Source of the DNA: Mannheimia bovis
Lineage (GTDB): Bacteria > Pseudomonadota > Gammaproteobacteria > Enterobacterales > Pasteurellaceae
Assembly: GCF_014541205.1 (NCBI RefSeq)
Contig: NZ_CP061280.1
Coordinates: 1,752,798-1,816,797 of the forward strand
Reading direction: 5' to 3'
DNA: 64,000 nucleotides
The notes below the pieces were generated by a model. That model was not told where the DNA came from and did not search any database. It worked only from the letters and a program-made list of their open reading frames with translations. Below are positions 27,628 through 38,646 of this stretch, piece after piece. The position numbers and the translations under genes were made by a program. Every line of letters begins with the position of its first letter. Within the stretch, counting starts at the first letter, position 1.

Positions 27628-29046
27628 TTAATGTTGAATGATCTTTGTCAAACAAGCGGTCAATTTTTCCAAATCTTTTACACCTTTGGCACTTTCAACC
27701 CCTGAGTTTAAATCCAAGCCTAAACAACCTTGAGCCAACGCCGCTTCAATATTCTCTGCATTAATACCGCCTGCTAATAATGATTTCTGCTTCAGAGTTT
27801 CTGGAATTAACGCCCAATTAAAGGTTTTGCCCGTACCGCCTTGTTGTGAACCAATTTTGCTGTCTAATACATAGCGAGCAATTTGCGGATTATCTTGAAA
27901 CGCAATACTTTCTGCATCAATATCCACCGATAACGCTTTCCAAATTTGCGTTTTCCCAGCCAATTTTTCGGCAAGTGCGGCAATATAATTTTCATCTTCC
28001 GAGCCGTGTAGCTGTACCGCAAATAATTCCAGCTGTTTTGCAATTTTTTCCACAAATTCGACCGCTTGATTTTGGAACACGCCCACATAACGAAGCGGAG
28101 CGTTCACTATCAACTCTTGAGCTTGGCGAAGCGAAAGCTGTCGTGGCGAGCCTTCAGCGAAAATCAAACCGCCGTACAATGATCCAAGTTCATACACTGC
28201 TTTAACATCTTGCACTCGAGTTAATCCGCATACTTTATTTTCACCGAAAACCACCGCACGCACGGCATTATTCAGATCTATATTCCCCATCAAGCTGCTG
28301 CCGATCAAAAAAGCGTGAACATAAGGCTTAATACGTTTGACTTGGTTGTGATCATTAATGCCCGATTCGGAAATCAAACAAACATCTGACGGGATTTGCC
28401 CTTGATATTTCTCCACCAAATCCACAATGCGGTTCATATCAATAGTGAGAGTATGCAAATCACGATTGTTCACTCCAATCACTTTTGCCCCCAACGCCAA
28501 AGCTCGCTCAAATTCTGCTTCGTTGCTGGTTTCGGTTAGCACTCCCATTCCGAGTGAATGAGCCAAATCCGCCAGCTCACGGTAAGTTTCATCATCCACC
28601 ACTGAAAGCATCAATAAAATCGCATCGGCATTGTAGAAGCGAGCGAGGTAAACCTGATACGCCGAAATCATAAAATCTTTGCACAAAATCGGCTGGGTGG
28701 TTTGCTGTTTGACTTGGTCGATATAACGAAAATCGCCTTGGAAATATTGCTCGTCCGTTAGCACCGAGATGGCGGTAGCGTAATTTTTATAGACTTGAGC
28801 AATCGCATCTAAATCAAATTCCGCCCGAATTAACCCCTTTGACGGTGAGGCTTTTTTACATTCCAAAATATAGGCAGGCTCTCGGTGAGTACCTTTAGCG
28901 AGAGCGGCATAGAAATCCCGATCACTTTTGACGATCTTGTGTTGAAATTCGCTTAACGGAAAAGCATTTTGCTTTTGTTCAACCCAAACTGCTTTATCTT
29001 GTACGATTTTTTGCAGAATTGTAGGTTGGTTGTTGTGAGGTTGCAT
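27628..29046 (-). CDS. trpCF: Indole-3-glycerol phosphate synthase / phosphoribosylanthranilate isomerase
   Basis: This fused enzyme performs two consecutive steps of tryptophan synthesis. I chose the ATG at 29046 (MQPHNNQPTILQKIVQDKA) because AGGA lies 7 bases upstream; a frame to 29088 has no such site. The 472-residue protein has the TrpC barrel first (about 1-265: ECKKASPSKG, LCKDFMISAYQVYLARFY, VISESGI-like LISESGIND). The TrpF barrel follows (KVCGLTR near 270, VQLHGSED, LLAGGINAENI, GLDLNSGVES). The C-terminus ends in USS-encoded LEKLTACLTKI. It stands alone here, without trpAB or trpEDG. Confidence 0.95.
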   Translation of the reverse strand: MQPHNNQPTILQKIVQDKAVWVEQKQNAFPLSEFQHKIVKSDRDFYAALAKGTHREPAYILECKKASPSKGLIRAEFDLDAIAQVYKNYATAISVLTDEQYFQGDFRYIDQVKQQTTQPILCKDFMISAYQVYLARFYNADAILLMLSVVDDETYRELADLAHSLGMGVLTETSNEAEFERALALGAKVIGVNNRDLHTLTIDMNRIVDLVEKYQGQIPSDVCLISESGINDHNQVKRIKPYVHAFLIGSSLMGNIDLNNAVRAVVFGENKVCGLTRVQDVKAVYELGSLYGGLIFAEGSPRQLSLRQAQELIVNAPLRYVGVFQNQAVEFVEKIAKQLELFAVQLHGSEDENYIAALAEKLAGKTQIWKALSVDIDAESIAFQDNPQIARYVLDSKIGSQQGGTGKTFNWALIPETLKQKSLLAGGINAENIEAALAQGCLGLDLNSGVESAKGVKDLEKLTACLTKIIQH

Positions 29047-29137
29047 ATAAATTCCTAGAGAGAAATCAGATTGAGTGGTAAAATTCATACCTATTTTTAC
29101 CCGAAAAAGCTCAATTTAACAAGCTGAAACTCAACAA

Positions 29138-29449
29138 ATGAAAGCAAAAGTTAAACAACATTTATCCGATTTACAGATTGCAATGCGTTTACACAATCTT
29201 TGGGAAGCTACACCACCTAGCCTTGAAGCAATGGCAAATCCGCAGCCGTTTTGCGTAGAAACGCTCACCCCTACTCAATGGCTACAATGGATTTTTATCC
29301 CCAGAATGCAAGCGATTTTAGATGCTGGTGCCGATTTGCCTCGCAATTTTGCGATTACGCCTTATTTGGACGAAGCCTTGAAAACCGAAGACTACCTAAA
29401 GGCAATTTGCGAGCCGTTATTGAAGTTAGAAAATTTGCTGAAAGATTAG
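29138..29449 (+). CDS. yqcC: YqcC family protein (DUF446)
   Basis: A 103-residue helical protein of the YqcC family with the typical WEATPPSLEAMANPQPFCVE and LQWIFIPRMQAILDAGADLP. In E. coli yqcC lies immediately before truC, as here: it ends 8 bp before the truC start. No biochemical function is established. The gene order suggests a link to tRNA modification, but only by position. Confidence 0.9.
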   Translation: MKAKVKQHLSDLQIAMRLHNLWEATPPSLEAMANPQPFCVETLTPTQWLQWIFIPRMQAILDAGADLPRNFAITPYLDEALKTEDYLKAICEPLLKLENLLKD

Positions 29450-29457
29450 CCCCATTT

Positions 29458-30186
29458 ATGGAACTTGAAATCTTATATCGTGATGACGACCTCATCGCCA
29501 TCAATAAACCGGCGGGAATGCTCGTTCATCGCTCCTGGCTTGATAAACACGAAACTGTATTTGCAATGCAAACCTTGCGAGACCAAATCGGGCAACACGT
29601 TTTTCCGATTCATCGTCTCGATCGCCCAACTTCGGGTGTTTTGCTTTTTGCTCTAAATAGCGATACAGCACGGCTGATGAGTGAACAATTTGAACAACAT
29701 CAGATACAAAAAGGCTATTTAGCGGTAGTGCGAGGCTACATGCAGGGCGAGGCTCGGATTGATTATCCGCTCAAAGTGATTTTAGATAAAATCGCCGATA
29801 AATTTTCGCAGGAAAAAGAGGCTCAAGAAGCCATTACCGATTATAGAGGTTTAGCAACAGTTGAAATGCCTTACCCTGTAGGAAAACATTCGACTGCACG
29901 TTATAGTTTGGTTGAACTTTCCCCTCAAACAGGTCGAAAACATCAACTTCGCCGCCATCTGAAACATCTTTTCCACCCGATTATGGGGGATAGTAAATAT
30001 GGCGATCTACACCAAAATCGGGCATTAGCAGAAAAATCGGGGGTTGATCGTTTAATGCTGCACGCCCGCTCACTTTGTTTTTCTCACCCTAAAAATTTGC
30101 AAAAAATAGAGATAATTGCACCGCTTGATGAACAATGGAAAACACTCTTTACATTTTTTGACTGGAACTTTACTCAATTCCGTTAA
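29458..30186 (+). CDS. truC: tRNA pseudouridine(65) synthase TruC
   Basis: TruC isomerises U65 of some tRNAs. The ATG at 29458 (MELEILYRDDDLIAINKPAG) matches the family start. The longer frame back to 29251 would overlap yqcC and gives unrelated residues. The 242-residue RluA-type protein has the catalytic aspartate in HRLDRPTSGVLLF (about 55-67). It also has GLATVEMPYPVG, TGRKHQLRRHLKHLFHPI with GDSKYGD after it, and a terminal LMLHARSLCFSHP. It probably forms an operon with yqcC. Confidence 0.95.
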   Translation: MELEILYRDDDLIAINKPAGMLVHRSWLDKHETVFAMQTLRDQIGQHVFPIHRLDRPTSGVLLFALNSDTARLMSEQFEQHQIQKGYLAVVRGYMQGEARIDYPLKVILDKIADKFSQEKEAQEAITDYRGLATVEMPYPVGKHSTARYSLVELSPQTGRKHQLRRHLKHLFHPIMGDSKYGDLHQNRALAEKSGVDRLMLHARSLCFSHPKNLQKIEIIAPLDEQWKTLFTFFDWNFTQFR

Positions 30187-30203
30187 ACTAACAGGACAAT
30201 TAT

Positions 30204-30368
30204 ATGGATAATTCACTTTTATCACTCACCCACGAGCAGCAACAAGCTGCGGTGGAAGAAATTCAAAAACTAATGGCAGAAGGCGTTAGTGCCGGAGAGG
30301 CTATTCAAATTATTGCTAATCAGTTGCGAGAAAAACACCAAAAATCGGAGAAAATGAAAAATGAATAA
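30204..30368 (+). CDS. yoaH: YoaH family protein (UPF0181)
   Basis: A 54-residue protein starting [20 protein letters not shown] and continuing [20 protein letters not shown], almost the same pattern as E. coli YoaH. It is a short helical protein without a known function. AGGACAATT before the ATG supplies a ribosome site. It lies 17 bp after truC and overlaps the next gene by 8 bp, so it is likely cotranscribed with both. Confidence 0.88.
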   Translation: MDNSLLSLTHEQQQAAVEEIQKLMAEGVSAGEAIQIIANQLREKHQKSEKMKNE

Positions 30369-30837
30369 ATTATTAACAACTCTTGCATTAATTGTTACTA
30401 CACAATACAGTTTTGCAGCAGCAGAAAAAGTGATTACCCCAAAAGTTCCATTTGAAGGTAAACCTACGGTTGTATTACAAGTATTAGATTTAAATGGTAA
30501 AGTTGCAAGACCGATTAAGGGAAATAAGCTTTCTATCAGCAAAAAACAAACTCAACTATGTTGGCATAGTATTAATGTGCCAACACAAAATAAAGTGATG
30601 ATAGCTGAAGCATTCTATGCACCAGCTAAAATGAAATTAGTTTCACCAGGTTCTAGAGTTGACTCATCTGAAGATGGTAAAAATCATACAGTCATAACAG
30701 AAGCAAACTTAGTTAATAGTCATCCATTAAGCCGATGCTGGGGTTTTGACAAAACCGACCCTATCGGTAAATATAAAATGGAGATTCAAATCAACGACCA
30801 AGTATTCAAAGGTTTAGAATTTGAAATTGTAAAATAA
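30361..30837 (+). CDS. Exported protein of unknown function
   Basis: I do not recognise a family. The 158-residue product has a signal peptide ([20 protein letters not shown], cut near AAAEK). The mature part of about 138 residues is probably mostly beta-strand ([40 protein letters not shown]). It has two cysteines in similar surroundings, LCWHSINV and RCWGFDKT, which could form a disulfide in the periplasm. There is no lipobox. The start overlaps the yoaH stop, and a bidirectional terminator follows directly. An envelope role is likely but unproven. Confidence 0.75.
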   Translation: MNKLLTTLALIVTTQYSFAAAEKVITPKVPFEGKPTVVLQVLDLNGKVARPIKGNKLSISKKQTQLCWHSINVPTQNKVMIAEAFYAPAKMKLVSPGSRVDSSEDGKNHTVITEANLVNSHPLSRCWGFDKTDPIGKYKMEIQINDQVFKGLEFEIVK

Positions 30838-30840
30838 ATA

Positions 30841-30870
30841 AAAGCCACAGAATAATTTCTGTGGCTTTCT
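30841..30870. terminator. Bidirectional terminator after the exported protein
   Basis: AAAGCCACAGAA (30841-30852) and TTCTGTGGCTTT (30857-30868) form a 12-bp stem with a 4-base loop, flanked by A-rich and T-rich sequence. It separates converging transcription units. Confidence 0.85.
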
Positions 30871-30871
30871 A

Positions 30872-31717
30872 CTATAATTCTTTCAAGGTAGCTAAATTTG
30901 CAATCAAATAATCTCGACTTTTCACAAACGCTTTCGCATTTTCCCAAGTATCTAATTGCTGATTTGTACATTGATTAAATCGTGCTAATACTGCTTTATT
31001 TTCATTACTTACCCGAATAAAGTCAGCCAGTTTCTGCTCAAGTTGATAGCTGTTTTCTCGTTGCATAACTTTTGTAATTTCTTGCTCAAATTTAGCCGCT
31101 TGCCCCAGCAAATAACCACGCTGAGCCTTGCTTAAACCACTGAGCCACATTCCGTCTGTTTTTGGTATTTGCTCTACCAACACAAAGAGGTCTGCAAGCT
31201 CTCCCTTCTTAATTTCAAACTCCAGCTCACAAATAGCTTCTTCACCGTAGGTATTTTTTATCACACCGTGATCTAACGCAACTTCAATTTCAGACATCCC
31301 AACTTTCAACAACCACGTTTGACGGGTGAAATCAGTACTAAATGTAGCCTGCAAACAATGGTTAATTTCCGCTGCATTCTCAAATGGCAACTGGAATTTT
31401 TCCACTAAAACGGCAAAATCAGGCTTAGGGCTGGAAAGAGGCAAATTATATTCAGGGCGAATGTGTAATCCACCTATAATCTCTCCTTTGGTTTTAAGCG
31501 TGATTTCAAATTGATGGTTTTGCGAACGAACCCGTAGTCCCATCTGCTGTGAAGCAAAAAACTGCTCCGGCGTATCGTAATAGGAATTACCTAGTTCTAC
31601 CGTTTCACGAGCCAATAATTGAGCTTCTTGATTGTTCAGCCAAGTTTCGAGCGTCGGCACATTTTGTGGGTCGAGCATTATTTTCAGCTCAATTTCCGCT
31701 TGATTTTTGTTTTCCAT
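30872..31717 (-). CDS. ygiF: CYTH domain protein, YgiF-like inorganic triphosphatase
   Basis: The 281-residue protein opens with the CYTH signature E-I-E-L-K (QAEIELKIMLDP, residues 7-18). Tunnel residues follow in NSYYDTPEQFF, MGLRVRSQNHQFEITLKTKG and GGLHIRPEYN. CELEFEIKKG and LSGLSKAQRGYLLG complete the domain. E. coli YgiF hydrolyses tripolyphosphate and is about 430 residues long with a CHAD domain behind CYTH. Here only about 80 residues remain after CYTH, so the CHAD part is largely missing. Substrate is inferred from the family. Confidence 0.85.
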   Translation of the reverse strand: MENKNQAEIELKIMLDPQNVPTLETWLNNQEAQLLARETVELGNSYYDTPEQFFASQQMGLRVRSQNHQFEITLKTKGEIIGGLHIRPEYNLPLSSPKPDFAVLVEKFQLPFENAAEINHCLQATFSTDFTRQTWLLKVGMSEIEVALDHGVIKNTYGEEAICELEFEIKKGELADLFVLVEQIPKTDGMWLSGLSKAQRGYLLGQAAKFEQEITKVMQRENSYQLEQKLADFIRVSNENKAVLARFNQCTNQQLDTWENAKAFVKSRDYLIANLATLKEL

Positions 31718-31777
31718 TTCACACTACTCTGCAACGTTGTATAATCAAGCGGTCATTTTATCAATAAATTTTGCAAA

Positions 31778-33187
31778 ATGTTTTCTAAAATTCAGCATAA
31801 ACTCAATAACTTTGTTCAACGTGGTTTGGATAACCACTTACGCCTTGCCGTTACAGGCTTAAGCCGTAGCGGAAAAACTGCATTTATTACCAGCTTTGTT
31901 GATCAACTTTTACATATCAACAAATCAGGCAATACCCATTTGAATTTATTTGCTCCAGCCCGTAACGGACAAATTTTGTCTGTTAAGCGAGTAGAACAGG
32001 GGGATTTAACCATTCCTCGTTTTGAATATGACAAAAACCGCCAATGCTTTGAAGCTAATCCGCCTCGTTGGTCAAATTCCACGACGGGAATTAGCGAAAT
32101 TCGCCTTGCGATTCGCTATCAAAGGCAGAACTCGCTACTCCGCCATATTAAAGAAACCGGTACGCTTTATTTAGATATTTTTGATTATCCGGGTGAATGG
32201 TTATTGGATTTACCACTTCTCTCTCTTTCCTATAAAGAGTGGTCGCAAACGCAACAAGCTGTACATAAAGATGAACGTGCGGAACTGGCTCAATCTTGGT
32301 TACAAGCGGTCAAAAAACTCGATCTTTTTGCAAAAGCCGATGAAAACTTACTGGCGGATTTGAGCCAGCAATACACCGATTATTTACTCGCGTGTAAAGC
32401 ACAGGGAATGCAATATATTCAGCCGGGTAGATTTGTATTGCCAACCGAAAATACTAAAGGTGCACCTGTTTTCCAATTCTTCCCATTGTTAGATTTAAGC
32501 GAGGCGGATTGGGAAAAATTAGAACAAAGCGATAAAAACAGTTTTTTCTATACGTTAAAAAAACGCTACGAACATTACCAGAAAAAAATTGTGAAGCCGT
32601 TTTATGAGGATTATTTCTCTCAATTTGACCGCCAAGTGATTTTGGCGGACTGCCTCACACCATTAAACTATGGCTACAATGAATTTATGGAAATGAAATT
32701 AGGGCTACAACAGCTTTTTAAACACTTCCATTATGGCAATCGCTCATTGTTTAGTCGCCTGTTTTCCTCAAACATCGACAAGTTGCTCTTTATTGCCACC
32801 AAAGCAGACCATATCACCAGTGATCAAGTACCTAACTTAGAAAGCCTGATGCGACAACTTGTGCAAGAAGGCGGCAGACACGCTGAATTTGATGGCATTG
32901 AAACAGGCTATTTAGCCATTTCCGCCATTCAAGCAACTGATGCAGTAAAAGTAACTCAAAACGATAAAACCATCAGAGCCATTCGAGGCATTCGCTCAAG
33001 CGATAAAAAACAAGTTACGCTCTACCCTGGCACTGTGCCAAGCCGCTTGCCTGATAAAAACTATTGGCAATTTAACCGTTTTGAGTTCGACCAATTTGAA
33101 CCGAAACAAATTGACTATGATCAACCTATCCCCCATTTGAGAATGGATTCCGTGTTGCAGTTTTTACTAGCAGATAGGTTCGAGTAA
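31778..33187 (+). CDS. ycjX: YcjX family P-loop NTPase
   Basis: A 469-residue member of the YcjX/DUF463 family of stress-linked GTP-binding proteins. It has Walker A GLSRSGKTAF near residues 27-36, YLDIFDYPGEWLLDLP near 125-140 as the Walker B-type region, and KADHIT near 345 resembling a nucleotide specificity motif. In E. coli ycjX is followed by ycjF; here smpB follows. A USS (32302-32310) encodes LQAVKKL in this gene. Molecular function remains poorly defined. Confidence 0.9.
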   Translation: MFSKIQHKLNNFVQRGLDNHLRLAVTGLSRSGKTAFITSFVDQLLHINKSGNTHLNLFAPARNGQILSVKRVEQGDLTIPRFEYDKNRQCFEANPPRWSNSTTGISEIRLAIRYQRQNSLLRHIKETGTLYLDIFDYPGEWLLDLPLLSLSYKEWSQTQQAVHKDERAELAQSWLQAVKKLDLFAKADENLLADLSQQYTDYLLACKAQGMQYIQPGRFVLPTENTKGAPVFQFFPLLDLSEADWEKLEQSDKNSFFYTLKKRYEHYQKKIVKPFYEDYFSQFDRQVILADCLTPLNYGYNEFMEMKLGLQQLFKHFHYGNRSLFSRLFSSNIDKLLFIATKADHITSDQVPNLESLMRQLVQEGGRHAEFDGIETGYLAISAIQATDAVKVTQNDKTIRAIRGIRSSDKKQVTLYPGTVPSRLPDKNYWQFNRFEFDQFEPKQIDYDQPIPHLRMDSVLQFLLADRFE

Positions 33188-33189
33188 TC

Positions 33190-33247
33190 ACAAGCGGTGC
33201 TTTTTTCTCAATTTCTTGCAAATTTTTCCGAAAATTTGACCGCTTGC
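33190..33247. repeat. Inverted USS pair between ycjX and smpB
   Basis: ACAAGCGGT (33190-33198) faces a one-mismatch copy ACCGCTTGC (33239-33247), with TTCTTGCAAATTTTT between. It follows the ycjX stop by a few bases and could act as its terminator. Confidence 0.65.
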
Positions 33248-33320
33248 AAAGGTTTTCGCTGTTCACTGTTGAGCTCGTTTAAGGTAGAATTTAAAGAATT
33301 TTTATAACACTTTTAAAATT

Positions 33321-33800
33321 ATGGCAAAAAAACCAAAAGCTGCATCAAATACGATTGCACTCAACAAACGTGCCAGACACGAATACTTTATTGAAGATGA
33401 AATTGAAGCGGGTATTGAGCTACAAGGCTGGGAAGTAAAAGCACTTCGAGCAGGAAAAGGCAATATCAGCGACAGTTATGTTATCTTCCGAAACGGTGAA
33501 GCCTTTTTATTCGGGGCGATGATTACCCCGTTGAATATGGCATCAACTCATATTGTGTCAGACCCAACCCGTACACGAAAATTATTGCTCAATAAACGTG
33601 AGTTAGATTCGCTTTTTGGTAAAGTAAACCGTGAAGGCTACACCATTGTAGCAACCTCAATGTATTGGAAGAATGCCTGGGCGAAAGTGAAAATCGGCTT
33701 GGCAAAAGGTAAAAAACTACACGATAAACGTGAAGACATTAAAGACCGTGAATGGCAGGTCGCAAAACAACGCATTATGAAAAATGCAAATCGTGGCTAA
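33321..33800 (+). CDS. smpB: SsrA-binding protein SmpB
   Basis: SmpB carries tmRNA to stalled ribosomes for trans-translation. The 159-residue protein has the OB-like core with [36 protein letters not shown] and [12 protein letters not shown]. The basic C-terminal tail ([14 protein letters not shown], then [13 protein letters not shown]) enters the mRNA channel. The tmRNA gene is not in this window. Confidence 0.97.
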   Translation: MAKKPKAASNTIALNKRARHEYFIEDEIEAGIELQGWEVKALRAGKGNISDSYVIFRNGEAFLFGAMITPLNMASTHIVSDPTRTRKLLLNKRELDSLFGKVNREGYTIVATSMYWKNAWAKVKIGLAKGKKLHDKREDIKDREWQVAKQRIMKNANRG

Positions 33801-33855
33801 CCAATACAACATTCAAAAATAAACTGACGTGCTCAGTACGTCTTTACAAAAATAG

Positions 33856-35172
<1,317 letters not shown>

Positions 35173-35187
35173 TGTTTTGAATTCGAT

Positions 35188-35222
35188 AAAACCAATCTCA
35201 GAAATGAGGTTGGTTTTTTATT
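35188..35222 (+). terminator. serS terminator
   Basis: AAAACCAATCTCA (35188-35200) and TGAGGTTGGTTTT (35205-35217) form a perfect 13-bp stem capped by a GAAA tetraloop, followed by TTATTTATTT. Confidence 0.93.
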
Positions 35223-35330
35223 TATTTTGCAAAAAACCGTCCAAATCCCACCGCTTGCCATTCAAAAAAGCCCTGTTTTGCGGTATCATCACAGCAATTT
35301 TTTAACTAATTCAACGCAAGGTTAGATTTT

Positions 35331-37916
35331 ATGCAACAACAATACAACCCAAGTGAAATTGAACCAAAGGTTCAGCACTATTGGGCAGAAAACAAAGTTT
35401 TTAAAGCCGTTAAAGACATTACTAAAGAGAAATATTATTGCCTTTCAATGTTGCCTTATCCATCTGGCAAATTACATATGGGACACGTGCGTAACTATAC
35501 GATTGGCGATGTGGTTTCACGCTACCAACGTATGATCGGCAAAAACGTACTCCAGCCAATGGGTTGGGACGCTTTCGGCTTACCGGCGGAAGGGGCTGCG
35601 GTGAAAAACAACACTGCTCCGGCTAAGTGGACGTACGAAAATATCGAATATATGAAAGGTCAGCTCAAAATGTTGGGCTTTTCTTACGATTGGGATCGTG
35701 AAGTAACCACTTGCCGCCCTGAATATTATAAATGGGAACAATGGTTCTTTACTGAGCTTTATAAAAAAGGCTTGGTCTATAAAAAAACCTCAACCGTAAA
35801 CTGGTGTCCGAACGATGAAACCGTGCTTGCCAATGAGCAGGTTCACGAAGGCTGCTGCTGGCGTTGCGACACCCCTGTTGAACAACGTGAAATTCCACAA
35901 TGGTTTATCAAAATTACCGACTATGCAGAAGAATTATTAAACTGCTTAGATAACTTACCGCAATGGCCGGATCAAGTAAAAACAATGCAACGCAACTGGA
36001 TTGGTCGTTCAGAAGGTGTGGAAATCACCTTCAAAATTGCCGGTTCAAATGCCACCTTGCCTGTTTACACCACTCGCCCTGATACTTTCTTTGGCGTGAG
36101 CTATGTGGCAGTAGCAGCGGCTCACCCATTAGCAGAACTGGCAGCGGAGAATAACCCTGAATTAGCCGAATTTATCCGTGAGGCAAAAAACACCAAAGTC
36201 GCAGAAGCTGAACTTGCCACAATGGAGAAAAAAGGAATGGCGACAGGCTTGTTCGCTATTCACCCATTAACAGGCAAAGAAGTGCCGGTTTGGGTCGCTA
36301 ACTTTGTGTTAATGCACTACGGAACAGGTGCGGTAATGGCTGTGCCGGCTCACGATGAGCGTGATTTTGAATTTGCTCAAAAATACGATTTGCAAATTAA
36401 TCAAGTAATTCAACCGCTTGATGGTTCAGAATGGGACTTCAGCAAAGCAGCCTATACTGAACATGGTAAATTAGTGAATTCTGCTGAATTTGACGGTTTA
36501 GAGTTCGATGCAGCGTTTAATGCGATTGCCGATAAATTAGAATCAATGGGCGTGGGCAAACGCCAAGTGAATTTCCGTCTGCGTGACTGGGGGGTTTCCC
36601 GCCAACGTTATTGGGGTGCACCAATTCCAATGATGACAACTGAAGATGGCAAAGTGGTAACCGTTCCATTAAACGATTTACCGGTTATTCTGCCTGAAGA
36701 TGTGGTAATGGACGGTGTGAAAAGCCCGATTAAAGCTGATCCTGAATGGGCAAAAACCACTTACAACGGCAAACCTGCATTGCGTGAAACAGACACTTTC
36801 GATACCTTTATGGAATCATCGTGGTATTATGCACGCTACACTTGTCCGCAATATTCTGAGGGAATGTTAGATTCTGATGAGGCAAACTACTGGTTACCGG
36901 TGGATCAATATATCGGCGGTATTGAGCACGCTACAATGCACTTGCTCTACTTCCGTTTCTTCCATAAATTATTGCGTGATGCGGGTATTCTAAATTCAGA
37001 CGAGCCGGCAACTAAACTTTTATGTCAAGGTATGGTGCTTGCCGATGCGTTCTACTACACCAGCCCAACTAACGAGCGGATTTGGGTAAGCCCAACGCAA
37101 GTCACCTTGGAGCGTGATGAGAAAGGCAGAATCATTAAAGCAACCGATCCTGAAGGACGGGAATTGGTTCACAGTGGTATGACCAAAATGTCGAAATCGA
37201 AAAATAACGGTATCGACCCACAAGAAATGGTGGAAAAATATGGTGCAGACACTGTTCGCTTATTTATGATGTTCGCATCGCCTGCAGAAATGACCCTTGA
37301 ATGGCAAGAATCCGGCGTAGAAGGGGCTAAGCGTTTCTTAGGTCGTGTGTGGAATTTAGTCTATGAATATGTTCAAAACCCGGCAACTGCTGGTTTAGAT
37401 GTGAATGGGTTAAACAAAGCACAAAAAGAGCTACGCCGTGATGTACATAAAACCATTGCGAAAGTATCTGATGATATTGGTCGCCGCCAAACTTTCAATA
37501 CCGCGATTGCGGCGGTAATGGAATTAATGAATAAGCTAACCAAAGCCCCACTTGAGTCTGAACAAGACAAAGCGGTAATGGCTGAAGCATTAAGTGCAGT
37601 GGTGCGTATGCTCTACCCAATCACACCGCATATCTGTTTTGAATTATGGCAAGCTTTAGGTAATGAAAAAACTATCGACTTCGCTCCTTGGGTTCAAGCA
37701 GATGAAACCGCAATGGTGGAAGATGAAAAACTCGTTGTGGTGCAAGTAAACGGTAAAGTGCGTGGTAAAATCACGGTTTCTGCAACAGCAACCGAAGATG
37801 AAGTTAAAGCGATTGCAAAAGCTGACCCAAACGTTGCTAAATTCTTAGATGGTCAGGAGATCATCAAAGAAATCTACATTCCGTTTAAAATGTTGAGCTT
37901 TGTGGTTAAAAGCTAA
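35331..37916 (+). CDS. leuS: Leucyl-tRNA synthetase
   Basis: LeuS charges tRNA-Leu. The 861-residue class I enzyme has the HIGH-type motif [15 protein letters not shown] near residues 41-55. The editing domain (about 225-420) contains [17 protein letters not shown] and [19 protein letters not shown]. The KMSKS motif is [10 protein letters not shown] near 618-627. The C-terminal domain ends [14 protein letters not shown]. Length is standard. It is followed by lptE and holA, the conserved gammaproteobacterial order, but with an unusual structured spacer of about 200 bp. Confidence 0.97.
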   Translation: MQQQYNPSEIEPKVQHYWAENKVFKAVKDITKEKYYCLSMLPYPSGKLHMGHVRNYTIGDVVSRYQRMIGKNVLQPMGWDAFGLPAEGAAVKNNTAPAKWTYENIEYMKGQLKMLGFSYDWDREVTTCRPEYYKWEQWFFTELYKKGLVYKKTSTVNWCPNDETVLANEQVHEGCCWRCDTPVEQREIPQWFIKITDYAEELLNCLDNLPQWPDQVKTMQRNWIGRSEGVEITFKIAGSNATLPVYTTRPDTFFGVSYVAVAAAHPLAELAAENNPELAEFIREAKNTKVAEAELATMEKKGMATGLFAIHPLTGKEVPVWVANFVLMHYGTGAVMAVPAHDERDFEFAQKYDLQINQVIQPLDGSEWDFSKAAYTEHGKLVNSAEFDGLEFDAAFNAIADKLESMGVGKRQVNFRLRDWGVSRQRYWGAPIPMMTTEDGKVVTVPLNDLPVILPEDVVMDGVKSPIKADPEWAKTTYNGKPALRETDTFDTFMESSWYYARYTCPQYSEGMLDSDEANYWLPVDQYIGGIEHATMHLLYFRFFHKLLRDAGILNSDEPATKLLCQGMVLADAFYYTSPTNERIWVSPTQVTLERDEKGRIIKATDPEGRELVHSGMTKMSKSKNNGIDPQEMVEKYGADTVRLFMMFASPAEMTLEWQESGVEGAKRFLGRVWNLVYEYVQNPATAGLDVNGLNKAQKELRRDVHKTIAKVSDDIGRRQTFNTAIAAVMELMNKLTKAPLESEQDKAVMAEALSAVVRMLYPITPHICFELWQALGNEKTIDFAPWVQADETAMVEDEKLVVVQVNGKVRGKITVSATATEDEVKAIAKADPNVAKFLDGQEIIKEIYIPFKMLSFVVKS

Positions 37917-37918
37917 AT

Positions 37919-38096
37919 CCTTCTCTCCCCTTGTGGGAGAGAGACCGAAAAATGCACCATTTAGGTGTATTTTTCAGAGAGAGGGGTAAATAACAAGCGG
38001 TCATTTTTACTGACATTTCTGCAAAAATCCTCTCTCCCTGCTTTTTCTTCTAAACGAAGAAAAATCTATCCCTCCCCCACAAGGGGAGATGGGGAA
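37919..38096. repeat. Structured repeat region between leuS and lptE
   Basis: The spacer holds TCTCCCCTTGTGGGAGAGAG (37922-37941) and, near its other end, an inverted relative CTCCCCCACAAGGGGAGA. Between them are the hairpin AAAAATGCACC/GGTGTATTTTT, a USS core (37993-38001) and TTTTTCTTC/GAAGAAAAA. Another relative of the outer motif, CCCTTGTGGGAGAG, sits before hscA near 53450. It looks like a dispersed intergenic palindromic element inserted in the leuS-lptE operon. Extent is approximate. Confidence 0.6.
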
Positions 38097-38116
38097 ACCA
38101 ACAAGGAAATCTAATT

Positions 38117-38605
38117 ATGCTTAAAAAACTCTCTCTCCTTGCTGTATTTGCTCTAACAGCTTGCGGTTGGCATTTCAAAAACAACGAAATATTACCTGAA
38201 TCACTCAGAACATTAACCTTCGAAAGTGCAGATCAACATAGTGAAATGTCTCGCATTTTGCGTAACCAATTGCAATTAAGCGATGTAAAATTAGTGCCAA
38301 GTAATGCGAATGTTACAAAACTTCGCCTTGTTTCAACATCAGCAGATAGCAAAGTTGTTTCTGTTTTTAAACAAGCCCGTGAAGCAGAAAAAATCTTAAC
38401 CTTAAATGTTGAAGCCATTGCTGATATTCCAAATAAAGGGCAATATCCACTAGAAGTTTCGGTTCACCGCACTTTCTTTGATGACTCTCGTGCAGCCCTT
38501 GCAAAATCAGCAGAACAAGAGATGATTATGAAAGATATGTATGAGCAGGCTTCTCGTCAGCTTATTATTAAAATGGCAACATTGAAAAAAGAACTTTCAA
38601 AATAA
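38117..38605 (+). CDS. lptE: LPS-assembly lipoprotein LptE
   Basis: LptE plugs the LptD barrel and delivers LPS to the cell surface. The 162-residue precursor has a lipoprotein signal with lipobox LTAC and Cys16, then GWHFKNNEILPESLRTLTFE, the typical start of the mature protein. KVVSVFKQAREAEKILTLNV and YPLEVSVHRTFFDD are further family segments. It lies between leuS and holA, which supports the call because LptE sequences are otherwise divergent. Confidence 0.9.
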   Translation: MLKKLSLLAVFALTACGWHFKNNEILPESLRTLTFESADQHSEMSRILRNQLQLSDVKLVPSNANVTKLRLVSTSADSKVVSVFKQAREAEKILTLNVEAIADIPNKGQYPLEVSVHRTFFDDSRAALAKSAEQEMIMKDMYEQASRQLIIKMATLKKELSK

Positions 38606-38624
38606 TTATTATAAGGGCGAAGCC

Positions 38625-38644
38625 TTTTTCGCCCATTGTTATCT
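38625..38644 (+). terminator. GGGCGAA hairpin between lptE and holA
   Basis: GGGCGAA (38625-38631) pairs with TTCGCCC (38638-38644) across a 6-base loop. No T-run follows, so it may pause or attenuate transcription without fully ending it. holA starts 2 bp downstream. Confidence 0.4.
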
Positions 38645-38646
38645 CT

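Noticed and set aside
33826-33842. GACGT/ACGTC hairpin ahead of serS as a riboswitch or attenuator
   Set aside because: Only a 5-bp stem with a 7-base loop and no alternative fold; too weak to claim.
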